DNA from: Limnohabitans sp. | Lineage (GTDB): Bacteria > Pseudomonadota > Gammaproteobacteria > Burkholderiales > Burkholderiaceae_C | Length of the DNA: 16,734 nucleotides | Assembly: GCA_030729445.1 (NCBI GenBank) | Contig: JANQXJ010000086.1 | Span: 9,807 to 26,540 of the forward strand | Reading direction: 5' to 3' | In this document: positions 1 through 6,599 of the stretch, piece by piece | How positions within the stretch are numbered: the first letter of the stretch is position 1 | Layout: each line of letters starts with the position of its first letter | Program-made: the position numbers and the translations under genes | The notes under the pieces: model-generated | Told to the model about the DNA's origin: nothing | What the model saw: the letters and a program-made list of their open reading frames with translations, nothing else | Databases searched by the model: none

Positions 1-240
1 GCCAAGGTCGTCAAAGAGAAAAAAGTCAAAGTCGTGCGTGACAGCTTCACGTTGCCCAAGACCGAGCTGCTGCAGATCAACGACATGAAAAAACGCGCCA
101 TGGCGCTGGGTGTAGAAGTCAAGAAGAGCGAGCTCATCCGCGCGGGGCTACAGGCTTTGGCGGGCATGGCCGACACAGCTTTCAAGAAAGCCATGTCCAA
201 TGTGCCCACCATCAAAACCGGTCGACCTGCCAAAGACTGA
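1..240 (+). CDS. C-terminal part of a ribbon-helix-helix-like DNA-binding protein (5' end outside the window)
   Basis: The frame is open from base 1 to the TGA at 238-240, so this is the last 79 residues of a longer protein. The first visible residues are Lys-rich (AKVVKEKKVKVV). They are followed by a short strand (DSFTLPKTE) and two helices (LLQINDMKKRAMALGVEVKKSELIRAGLQAL), the usual strand-helix-helix layout of the CopG/MetJ-like ribbon-helix-helix fold. The tail ends in KTGRPAKD, a small basic patch. I recall similar Burkholderiales proteins with a long Lys/Ala/Pro-rich, histone-H1-like N-terminus, but that part is not visible. A GTG at 34 could serve as an internal start, but no convincing ribosome site precedes it. 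Likely role: DNA binding, target unknown. It converges with sixA, 21 bases away. Confidence 0.6.
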   Translation, partial: AKVVKEKKVKVVRDSFTLPKTELLQINDMKKRAMALGVEVKKSELIRAGLQALAGMADTAFKKAMSNVPTIKTGRPAKD

Positions 241-261
241 ATTGACTGCCGTTCGCGCAGC

Positions 262-723
262 TCACAAGCGCTCGGGGCAGGTCACGGCCAGCAGCACGGT
301 TTGCGCCTGAGCTTCGCGGACGCGGTGGCGCAACCACCACACCGCGCCTTTGCGGATGGCGCATGCCGGCTCAGGCATGCCCAACAATTTCGCCACCAAA
401 CCGCCCAATGCCGGTTGGTGCCCCACCAGCAAGACCGGATAACGTGCTTCTGGCCAACCTGAGGTTTCGAGCACGTCTTCCACACTGGCGCCTGGGGACA
501 GTGCATCACGGACTTTGTACTTTCGATTCAGGGCCCGCACAGTTTGCTCTGCCCGAATGGCTGGACTGCTGAGCACCCGGGTGCCTTGGGGCAGCTGGGC
601 ATCAAGCCAAGCAGCCATGCGTTCAGCCTGTTTGCGACCCCGTGGCGTCAAGGCACGTTGCAGGTCGTCCTCGCCGGGCTCAGCTTCATGGGCTTCAGCA
701 TGCCGCCAAATGATCAAGTCCAT
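262..723 (-). CDS. sixA: Phosphohistidine phosphatase SixA
   Basis: This is a small histidine-phosphatase-superfamily protein of 153 residues. From the ATG at 723 it begins MDLIIWRHAEAHE, placing the catalytic Arg-His pair at residues 7-8, the same position as in E. coli SixA (about 161 residues). A second conserved His lies in LLVGHQPALG, and LTPRGRKQAERMAAWL is the family's helix after the active site. In E. coli SixA removes phosphate from His of phosphotransfer domains, and later work points to the nitrogen PTS. The ATG at 723 is preferred over a GTG at 732 because GGAAG lies eight bases before the ATG and is too close to the GTG. The gene follows ppk1 by five bases and is surely co-transcribed with it, so it shares any control by the Pho-box-like promoter. 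Confidence 0.85.
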   Translation of the reverse strand: MDLIIWRHAEAHEAEPGEDDLQRALTPRGRKQAERMAAWLDAQLPQGTRVLSSPAIRAEQTVRALNRKYKVRDALSPGASVEDVLETSGWPEARYPVLLVGHQPALGGLVAKLLGMPEPACAIRKGAVWWLRHRVREAQAQTVLLAVTCPERL

Positions 724-728
724 GGTGC

Positions 729-2813
729 TCACTTCCGCGCGGGTGTTGCGTCATAGCGCTGCATCAGCGCTTGCTGAGCACCCGGCCCTGGTACCGTCAG
801 TCCTACGCGATGGTACTGGCCATCTGGCGCAAGATCCCAAGCATCACGGCCATCGTGCAGGTAAGCAATCAGGCATTCATCAATGATGCGCTGGCGCAGC
901 AGCGGATCGGTCACAGGCCAAGCCAGTTCGATGCGGCGTGTCATGTTGCGGCTCATCCAGTCTGCACTCGACAGATACAAGGACTCAACTTGGTCAGCGC
1001 AAAAATAGAACACACGAGAGTGCTCCAAAAAGCGCCCAATCACCGAGCGCACCCGAATGTTGTCGCTCACCCCTGCCACTGCGGCAGGCAGTACACAAGC
1101 CCCACGAACGATCAAATCAATCTTGGCGCCTTTTTGCCCTGCCGCCAACAAGGCTTGCACCAATGGGATGTCGGTCAACGCATTCATCTTGATGACGATG
1201 CGACCAGGAGCGCCTCGCGCGGCGGCGTTGCCCACAGCCTCAATGAGGGTCATCATCTGGGCGTGCAAATGAAATGGTGCGACCAACAAACGCTTCATTT
1301 TGGGCAAGCGGCTTTGACTGGCCAGGTGACCAAACAACTGGTCCATGTCACTGGTGATTTCAGGATCGGCTGTGAGGTAGCTGATGTCGGTGTACAAAGC
1401 GGCAGTGCGGCGGTTGTAGTTGCCTGTGGACAAATGGCCATATCGTCGTAACACACGGCCCTCACGGCGTGTGACCAGCAGCATTTTGGCGTGTGTTTTC
1501 AGACCAACGATGCCGTAGACCACTTGTGCGCCGATCGCTTCGAGTTGTTCGGCCCAGTTGATGTTGGCCTCTTCGTCAAAACGGGCTTTGAGTTCCACCA
1601 CGGCTGTGACTTCCTTGCCACGGCGCACCGCCTCGCGCAGCAAATCCATCATGGTGGTGTCGCTGCCTGCACGGTAAATGGTTTGTTTGATGGCCAGTAC
1701 ATTCGGATCCATCACGGCTTCGCGCAAAAAAGCCAAGACGCCATCAAAGGTTTCAAAGGGCTGGTGGATCACCACGTCGCCTTCTTTGAGCCGGTTGAAC
1801 ACCGAGCCGTGTTGTGGCAGTTGAACCGGAAAGCTGGCTTTGAAGGGCGGAAAAAGCAACTCCGGCGCAGGCACCAGATCGATAAGTTGCATCAGACGCA
1901 CCAGGTTCACTGGGCCATTGACCCGGAACACGGACGCTTCGGGCAGTCGAAACTCTTTGCGTAAAAACTCAGCCAAACGGGGCGCACAGTTGGACGACAC
2001 TTCCAGACGCACCGCTTGACCATAATTGCGGTGCTGCAGCCCTTGGCGAAGGGCCATGCGCAAATTCGCGATCTCGTCTTCGTCAACCGCCAGATCAGAA
2101 TGGCGCGTGACCCTGAATTGCGAAAACTGACCGACTTCACGACCGGGGAACAATTCGGCCAAGTGGGCACGTATCACGCTGGACAAAAGCACAAAAGCCT
2201 TGGTGCCTTCACAAACCCGATCCGGCAAAGCAATCACACGAGGCAACACACGCGGCACCTTGACGATCGCGATTTCATTGGCACGGCCAAAAGCATCTTT
2301 GCCCGACAACTGCACGATGAAGTTGAGTGATTTGTTGGCCACCCTGGGGAAAGGGTGCGCCGGGTCTAAGCCCACAGGCACCAACAAGGGTTGGACCTCT
2401 CGTTGGAAAAAACTGCGCACCCATCGGCGCTGCTCAGCATTGCGCTCGCCGTGCGACAACAAGCGGTAGCCTTGGCGCTGCAAAGTGGGCAGTAAATCGT
2501 CGTTGTACAGCGCGTATTGCCGCGCCACCATGGCGTTGGTTTTGTCGGCAATGGCCTCCAAACTGTTGTTGGTGTATTGGCCGGACTTGATTTCTTGCAA
2601 GCTGCCCATCACGTGCGGCTCAGCCCGCACCTCAAAAAACTCATCCAGGTTAGACGACACGATGCACAAATAGCGCAAGCGCTCGAGAACGGGGACTTCG
2701 GGTCGGTGTGCCCAATCGAGCACCCGCTCGTTGAACGCCAAAATACTCAGGTCACGGTCCAATAGCTCAGATGAGGACCCTGCCGTTGTGTTTTGTGAAA
2801 GTGTGGTGGCCAT
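729..2813 (-). CDS. ppk1: Polyphosphate kinase 1
   Basis: The 694-residue protein has full family length (E. coli Ppk is about 690). It reversibly transfers the gamma-phosphate of ATP to long-chain inorganic polyphosphate. The N-terminal domain shows LDRDLSILAFNERVL (about 18-32) and NLDEFFEVR (about 55-63). HPFPRVANKSLNF lies at about 153-165. Two PLD-like catalytic domains follow: GLKTHAKMLLV with His441, which matches the autophosphorylated His435 of E. coli, and VIGRFLEHSRVFYF with His598, matching His592. LSTGNYNRRTAALYTD (461-476) is also diagnostic. No clear Shine-Dalgarno precedes the ATG. A Pho-box-like element and -10 lie 27-60 bases upstream. sixA follows immediately. Confidence 0.97.
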   Translation of the reverse strand: MATTLSQNTTAGSSSELLDRDLSILAFNERVLDWAHRPEVPVLERLRYLCIVSSNLDEFFEVRAEPHVMGSLQEIKSGQYTNNSLEAIADKTNAMVARQYALYNDDLLPTLQRQGYRLLSHGERNAEQRRWVRSFFQREVQPLLVPVGLDPAHPFPRVANKSLNFIVQLSGKDAFGRANEIAIVKVPRVLPRVIALPDRVCEGTKAFVLLSSVIRAHLAELFPGREVGQFSQFRVTRHSDLAVDEDEIANLRMALRQGLQHRNYGQAVRLEVSSNCAPRLAEFLRKEFRLPEASVFRVNGPVNLVRLMQLIDLVPAPELLFPPFKASFPVQLPQHGSVFNRLKEGDVVIHQPFETFDGVLAFLREAVMDPNVLAIKQTIYRAGSDTTMMDLLREAVRRGKEVTAVVELKARFDEEANINWAEQLEAIGAQVVYGIVGLKTHAKMLLVTRREGRVLRRYGHLSTGNYNRRTAALYTDISYLTADPEITSDMDQLFGHLASQSRLPKMKRLLVAPFHLHAQMMTLIEAVGNAAARGAPGRIVIKMNALTDIPLVQALLAAGQKGAKIDLIVRGACVLPAAVAGVSDNIRVRSVIGRFLEHSRVFYFCADQVESLYLSSADWMSRNMTRRIELAWPVTDPLLRQRIIDECLIAYLHDGRDAWDLAPDGQYHRVGLTVPGPGAQQALMQRYDATPARK

Positions 2814-2839
2814 CGCGCATCAAGAAGTTGAATAAGACC

Positions 2840-2873
2840 ATTTTAGGAAAGTACCAAGTCAGTTCAATGACAA
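2840..2873 (-). promoter_or_regulatory. Candidate PhoB-activated promoter (Pho box plus -10) of ppk1-sixA
   Basis: On the minus strand, TTGTCAT (2873-2867), a four-base spacer TGAA, and CTGACTT (2862-2856) form a 7-4-7 direct repeat. Against the E. coli consensus CTGTCAT-N4-CTGTCAT it matches 6/7 and 5/7. Exactly ten bases further is TAAAAT (2845-2840), a 5/6 match to the sigma-70 -10 box. As I recall it, E. coli phoA has the same ten-base gap between the second half-site and its -10. There is no separate -35, as expected when PhoB substitutes for it. Transcription would start about 20 bases before the ppk1 ATG. Seen: repeat and spacing. Inferred: PhoB binding. Confidence 0.6.
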
Positions 2874-2944
2874 TTTCGTGAATGCCCAAGCTGTTTTTAA
2901 CTCAGCCTCGGAAGCCCATGATCCCAAAACGAATCAGCTGAAAT

Positions 2945-3883
2945 TCATGCGGTGACCGTTTGTGCAGGCAAGGCATTGATGACCACCGCCTGAGCACCCC
3001 AGTGGATGATTTCCAAACGACCATCGGCGTGCTCCACCAAAGCGGTTCGGCTCTCGACCCAATCGCCATCGTTGCAGTACAAGGTACCGTTCACATCACG
3101 GATTTCGGCATGGTGAATGTGACCACACACCACCCCATCAAAGCCTTGGCGCTTGGCCTCTTGCGCCACAGCCACCTCAAAGTCACTGATGAAATTGACC
3201 GCTTTTTTGACTTTGAGTTTGAGGTAGGCCGATAAGGACCAATAACCCAGTCCCAGCCGAGCCCTGTAGCTGTTCAGGTGGCGGTTGATCCGCAACGTCA
3301 GCTCATACAGCCAATCGCCGACATAGGCCAACCACTTGGCATATTGAATCACGCCATCAAAATGGTCTCCGTGCACCACCCACAACTTGAGGCCTTGGGC
3401 TGTGGTGTGGACGGTGTCATGCAACACCTCGACACCTCCAAAGGCATGGCCTACAAAATGCCGCGCGAACTCGTCGTGGTTGCCGGGCACATAAATGACC
3501 CGACAGCCTTTACGCGCTCGGCGTAACAACTTTTGCACCACGTCGTTGTGGCTCTGCGGCCAGAACCATCGCCTGCGCAATTGCCATCCGTCCACGATAT
3601 CGCCAACCAAATACAACACATCGCTGGGGTGATGCTTCAGGAAATCAAGCAGGGCTTCGGCCTGAAAGCCCGGCGTGCCAATGTGCAGGTCTGAAATGAA
3701 AACAGCCCGCAGTCTGGGGCGATCTGCGGGCGTGTTGTCGTCGTCATGCTCATCGAGACCAGGTGTCAGCTGACCCACCTGTGGCGGCAGATCGGGTAAG
3801 CCTTGATGCGAAGCGTTGTCAACGCCGACGAAAGAGGTTTTAAAAAGCACACTCGCTGGCGATGGGTGTACGGCTGATTTCAT
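2945..3883 (-). CDS. LpxH/PlcP-type metallophosphoesterase
   Basis: The 312-residue calcineurin-like metallophosphoesterase carries all the metal-site motifs: SDLHIG (Asp65, His67), GDIVDGW (Asp95), GNHDE (Asn135, His136), HGDHFDG (His171) and CGHIHHAE (His255, His257). It belongs to the family usually annotated UDP-2,3-diacylglucosamine diphosphatase. The stretch RRWFWPQSHNDVVQKLLRRARKG, however, resembles what I recall of PlcP, the phosphate-starvation phospholipase C that removes phospholipid head groups in Sinorhizobium and marine bacteria. About 60 poorly structured residues precede the domain. The ATG at 3883 overlaps the upstream gene's stop as ATGA, with a G-rich site (GGGGG) before it, so translation is coupled to the OlsB-like gene. 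That partner favours a role in membrane-lipid remodelling over lipid A synthesis, but the sequence alone does not decide. Confidence is high for the fold and modest for the substrate. Confidence 0.85.
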   Translation of the reverse strand: MKSAVHPSPASVLFKTSFVGVDNASHQGLPDLPPQVGQLTPGLDEHDDDNTPADRPRLRAVFISDLHIGTPGFQAEALLDFLKHHPSDVLYLVGDIVDGWQLRRRWFWPQSHNDVVQKLLRRARKGCRVIYVPGNHDEFARHFVGHAFGGVEVLHDTVHTTAQGLKLWVVHGDHFDGVIQYAKWLAYVGDWLYELTLRINRHLNSYRARLGLGYWSLSAYLKLKVKKAVNFISDFEVAVAQEAKRQGFDGVVCGHIHHAEIRDVNGTLYCNDGDWVESRTALVEHADGRLEIIHWGAQAVVINALPAQTVTA

Positions 3884-4725
3884 GTGGCCCCCGTGGAAAA
3901 ATGCTTGCGGTAGCGCTGGGGCAGATCGGCCGTGCGCATCATCATGGGCAGATCTGCGGTGTTGAAATCCGGGTCCCAAGCCGGTGCGCCCAGTACTTTG
4001 GCACCCAAACGCAAATAACCTTTGATGAGCGCTGGTGGTTCGATGGGCAAACCATGGTCCAGCTCCTCCACGGGCAGGGGCAAGCGGGGACGGACATGAA
4101 ACTGGATATCGGCCAAATGGGTTTGACGCAGCTGGTGCCAAATGCTGGCGGCCACATCACCCGTGACCAGACCGTTGTGCAGCATGGGAATGCTGGCGCA
4201 GCCGATCATGGTGTCCAAGCGGTTGCGGTCCATGAATTCGAACAAAGCACCCCACAATGCCATGATGACCCCGCCATGGCGGTGATCTGCATGAACGCAG
4301 CTGCGTCCCAACTCCACCATGCGGCCACGCATATCGCGCAAGCGGGTCAAGTCAAATTCGGTGTCACTGTAAGTGCTGCCGACCCGCTTGGCTTGGGCCG
4401 GTGTGAGCACACGGTAGGTGCCAATCACTTGTTGCGAAGCACTGTCGCGGACCAAAAGGTGCTCGCAATAATCATCAAACAAATCAATGTCGTGACCCGG
4501 CACGGTTTTGGGCAAGCGTGCGCCCAATTCTGTGGCAAAAACCTGATGCCTCAGGCGCTGCGCCTCGCGAACTTCGTCGAGATGCTGCGCCCAGCTGACT
4601 TCAATGGTGCTTTGCACGCGACGAGGCAAAAATTCCAAATGGGTGCCAGCGGACCCCGGATGAAGCGACCCCCTGGGCAGTTGAACTGGAGACAATGCAA
4701 AGGTGGGGTTGGGTAACTCTTTCAT
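3880..4725 (-). CDS. OlsB-like GNAT-fold N-acyltransferase (ornithine-lipid / hemolysin-like family)
   Basis: The 281-residue protein has the pattern of the Acetyltransf_5/OlsB family: LRHQVFATELGA (59-69), DIDLFDDYCEHLLV (79-92), VIGTYRVL (100-107), the EFDL segment (123-126), VELGRSCVHADHRHGGVIMALWGAL (137-161) and IGCASIPML (174-182). S. meliloti OlsB, of similar length, transfers a 3-hydroxyacyl group from acyl carrier protein to ornithine, the first step of phosphorus-free ornithine lipids. An OlsA O-acyltransferase would be needed for the second step and is not in the window. AAGGAG (4739-4734) stands eight bases before the ATG. The stop overlaps the start of the metallophosphoesterase. 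The GNAT fold and family are firm; ornithine as acceptor is inferred, and another amino acid or peptide is possible. Confidence 0.8.
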   Translation of the reverse strand: MKELPNPTFALSPVQLPRGSLHPGSAGTHLEFLPRRVQSTIEVSWAQHLDEVREAQRLRHQVFATELGARLPKTVPGHDIDLFDDYCEHLLVRDSASQQVIGTYRVLTPAQAKRVGSTYSDTEFDLTRLRDMRGRMVELGRSCVHADHRHGGVIMALWGALFEFMDRNRLDTMIGCASIPMLHNGLVTGDVAASIWHQLRQTHLADIQFHVRPRLPLPVEELDHGLPIEPPALIKGYLRLGAKVLGAPAWDPDFNTADLPMMMRTADLPQRYRKHFSTGAT

Positions 4726-4733
4726 GGCTTCAG

Positions 4734-4778
4734 CTCCTTTGTTTTCTTGTGCTGAATGGTCACGCGTTCACGTGTCAA
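4734..4778 (-). promoter_or_regulatory. Leader of the OlsB-like gene: strong ribosome site and a lone -35-like box
   Basis: On the minus strand this stretch holds a perfect TTGACA (4778-4773), but none of the usual 16-18 base spacings leads to a recognisable -10. An imperfect inverted repeat, CACGTG-AA-CGCGTG, follows it directly. AAGGAG at 4739-4734 is the ribosome binding site. The 69 bases between the two genes do not rule out read-through from the PhnZ-like gene. An activator-dependent promoter is possible, but support is weak. Confidence 0.35.
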
Positions 4779-4794
4779 AGCCATGTCTTTTTTG

Positions 4795-5370
4795 TTAAAT
4801 TTGAGTGACTCGCTCGCGAGAAACCTGAAGCATCAACTGCATCAGATGGTCCAGTGCATCTTGGCGTGTGTCTTCAAACCAACCCGACTTTTTCCCCAGA
4901 TCGTCCCAAACGCGCAGTTTGACAGCATCGGCAAAAAACGGCTCTGCTTCAAAAGCCGCGCATTCATCTGGCTGCATGATTCCGCCTTGCAACTGCAGGC
5001 TTCGAACCGAATCTGGGGAAAGCTTGCGGGCATAGGTCTCTCGGGTGCTGACCAAATAACGTTTGGCCTGCACGTGCAAACGCACAGGCTCTGATACTGC
5101 AGGACCAAAGATGGGAAACAGCACCTCTGCCCCGATACGTTCGTGCAGATCGTCGTGCCCCAGAAGGGTTGGTGTTCCCTCCAGATCACCCCACAGATGC
5201 CCCACATCGTGCAGCCAACTGGCCAGCTGCAAGGCCGCAGGCGCACCTGACTTTTCAGCCAAACGCCCGCATTGCCAAGCGTGCATCAGTTGTGTCACCG
5301 ACTCACCCGCATAGACCAGGTCACCGCCTTGCTGGTAAAGGGCCAAAAGGGTGTTCAACATTTTTTGCAT
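4795..5370 (-). CDS. PhnZ-like HD-domain phosphonate oxygenase
   Basis: From the ATG at 5370 the protein is 191 residues, the usual size of PhnZ, the mixed-valence di-iron oxygenase that cleaves 2-amino-1-hydroxyethylphosphonate to glycine and phosphate. The ligand pattern is complete: Tyr20 and Glu23 in VYAGESVTQLMHA (with His30), His54-Asp55 and His58 in WLHDVGHL, His72/His76 in GHDDLHERIGAE, His99 and Lys103 in VRLHVQAKRYL, and Asp156/157 in LRVWDDLGK. With an offset of about four these fall on the PhnZ active-site residues as I remember them. The LQLQGGIM and CAAFEAEPF segments are also typical of phosphonate-operon HD proteins. In-frame ATGs at 5436 and 5394 would add an N-terminus without family counterpart. 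No good Shine-Dalgarno marks any of the starts. The usual partner PhnY is absent here, so a related phosphonate or inositol-like substrate is possible. Confidence 0.75.
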   Translation of the reverse strand: MQKMLNTLLALYQQGGDLVYAGESVTQLMHAWQCGRLAEKSGAPAALQLASWLHDVGHLWGDLEGTPTLLGHDDLHERIGAEVLFPIFGPAVSEPVRLHVQAKRYLVSTRETYARKLSPDSVRSLQLQGGIMQPDECAAFEAEPFFADAVKLRVWDDLGKKSGWFEDTRQDALDHLMQLMLQVSRERVTQI

Positions 5371-5376
5371 GACCAA

Positions 5377-5410
5377 AATGTAGGTTGGAATCATGTCCAA
5401 AATATGAAAA
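5377..5410 (-). promoter_or_regulatory. Weak candidate Pho-box promoter of the PhnZ-like gene
   Basis: On the minus strand TTTTCAT (5410-5404), spacer ATTT and TGGACAT (5399-5393) form a degenerate 7-4-7 repeat matching CTGTCAT at 5/7 and 4/7. Ten bases on is TACATT (5382-5377), a 4/6 match to a -10. The geometry equals that before ppk1, but the score is low. Transcription would begin at about the ATG at 5370, implying a leaderless message or use of the ATG at 5361. Confidence 0.25.
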
Positions 5411-5578
5411 ACCAGCGCATGACCCCATCGCTCCACACCCGACCTTCATCGAAGCGTCATGGTCAATTTGTATGATGCAAGGCATGACCTCTAGCGACTC
5501 GGTGACCCTCTTTTGGGCATGGCACGAATGAAAGACCTGCTATCAATTCGGGCATGCCTCCTGCCTCGCAGAGGATTT

Positions 5579-5635
5579 ATGGCGGGCCCGGCCCTGAATC
5601 TGTGTTTCAACCATGTACGCTGGTTTGAATCCTGA
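5579..5635 (+). CDS. Possible 18-residue leader ORF overlapping the Nudix gene start
   Basis: An ATG at 5579 preceded by GAGG (5571-5574, four bases upstream) opens a frame encoding MAGPALNLCFNHVRWFES, which stops at the TGA at 5633-5635. It overlaps the first 23 bases of the Nudix gene in another frame. The Nudix ATG at 5613 has no ribosome site of its own, so ribosomes ending the small ORF might re-initiate there. No family is recognised. The ORF may be chance. Confidence 0.25.
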   Translation: MAGPALNLCFNHVRWFES

Positions 5636-6509
5636 ACGCGCATTTTGGTCTCGGTTGAGTGTCCAGGAAAAAGCTTGGCTGGCGGACCTATTGACCGCCC
5701 ACCCAACACGCCCCTCGGGTGGCGCAGCCTGGTCTTGTGATGGAGTGGACATGGGCTGGGTGTCGACCCAACGCGCACAAGAGATGGTGGCTTTGTTGCC
5801 AGGGTGCACCCTCAATCGAGGCCGCTTGCAATGGCAAACGGCCGCAGACCACCCTTTGCAACGCAGCCAGACACTGCAGGCTTTTTTGGAGCAACAAGCG
5901 GCCCACGGGCGACTCACCGGTTGGCGTGGTGAGTTTTTTGCGTGGTGGCCTGACACACCCGCCTGGCCACCGGCTTTGGATGTGCCTCCATTTTTGTGTG
6001 TGGAACGCGCCGGGTTCAGACACCTGGGCCTGATGAGCCATGCGGTACACATCCATGGCTTTTTACCGCAAGGGGAGCTGTGGTGCGGCCGCCGCTCTGA
6101 CCACAAAGCCACCGACCCCGGCCTGCTGGACAACCTGGCCGCCGGGGGCTTGACGGCCGGAGAAGCCCCTTTGACAACGGCTGTGCGTGAATTGGCCGAA
6201 GAGGCCAGCTTGCACTTGAGCGATCCAAGCCGCCTGCGAGAGGCCGGGGTGATCCGCACCCAAAGACTTGAGCCTCAGGGCTGGCATGACGAACAACTGC
6301 TGGTTTACACCTTGCACATGACTGAGCAGGAGACGCCCATCAACGCCGATGGTGAGGTTAAGGAATTTTTGTGCCTGAGCCCGGGCGAGGTGGTCTCGCG
6401 CATGCAATCGGGGCAATTCACCGTGGATGCTTGCGCCTCATTGGCCCAAAGTTTGGCCTGGCTCATGACCGACTCAAGCCGGCACAGACCGGGTCCAGAA
6501 GCGCCTTGA
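5613..6509 (+). CDS. Nudix hydrolase with N-terminal DUF4743-like domain
   Basis: The 298-residue protein has two parts. Residues 1-130 resemble the DUF4743 domain that precedes the Nudix fold in bacterial and plant/yeast proteins related to thiamin pyrophosphokinase-linked Nudix enzymes (pattern CDGVDMGWVSTQRAQEMVALLP at 42-63). Residues 140-290 are the Nudix fold. The Nudix box starts at Gly178 (GGLTAGE, then RELAEEASL at 192-200) and keeps the metal-binding Glu193, Glu196 and Glu197, but has Ser199 in place of the usual Gly. Such enzymes hydrolyse a nucleoside diphosphate linked to another group; yeast and plant relatives act on oxidised thiamin diphosphate, but the substrate here is unknown. 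An in-frame TGA at 5595-5597 rules out any start further upstream. It stands alone, divergent from the PhnZ-like gene. Confidence 0.75.
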   Translation: MYAGLNPERAFWSRLSVQEKAWLADLLTAHPTRPSGGAAWSCDGVDMGWVSTQRAQEMVALLPGCTLNRGRLQWQTAADHPLQRSQTLQAFLEQQAAHGRLTGWRGEFFAWWPDTPAWPPALDVPPFLCVERAGFRHLGLMSHAVHIHGFLPQGELWCGRRSDHKATDPGLLDNLAAGGLTAGEAPLTTAVRELAEEASLHLSDPSRLREAGVIRTQRLEPQGWHDEQLLVYTLHMTEQETPINADGEVKEFLCLSPGEVVSRMQSGQFTVDACASLAQSLAWLMTDSSRHRPGPEAP

Positions 6510-6564
6510 TTTGGGTGAGATGACTGGCAAGGAAGTGACGCCATGGGGCCATGGTTTGGGTTAA

Positions 6565-6587
6565 GGTTGATCTTTTTAACATCAACC
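6565..6587. repeat. Perfect inverted repeat in the leader of the ABM-fold gene
   Basis: GGTTGAT (6565-6571) and ATCAACC (6581-6587) are exact complements around a nine-base loop, CTTTTTAAC, and end 12 bases before the ATG at 6600. It could be an operator or a leader hairpin close to the ribosome site. It lacks a trailing T-run, so it is not an ordinary terminator. Confidence 0.4.
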
Positions 6588-6599
6588 ACGGACAAGACC

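Noticed and set aside
2945..4141. A 398-residue reading of the metallophosphoesterase starting at 4141
   Set aside because: The first 86 residues lie wholly within the OlsB-like gene and have no family character; the ATG at 3883 forms the ATGA overlap and has a G-rich ribosome site.
5437..5570. RNA gene or promoter in the gap before the Nudix gene
   Set aside because: No tRNA-like cloverleaf is visible; a TATGAT at 5471-5476 has no matching -35.
6541..6554. Repeated CCATGG upstream of the ABM gene
   Set aside because: Two nearby six-base palindromes are expected by chance in GC-rich DNA and no longer symmetry extends from them.
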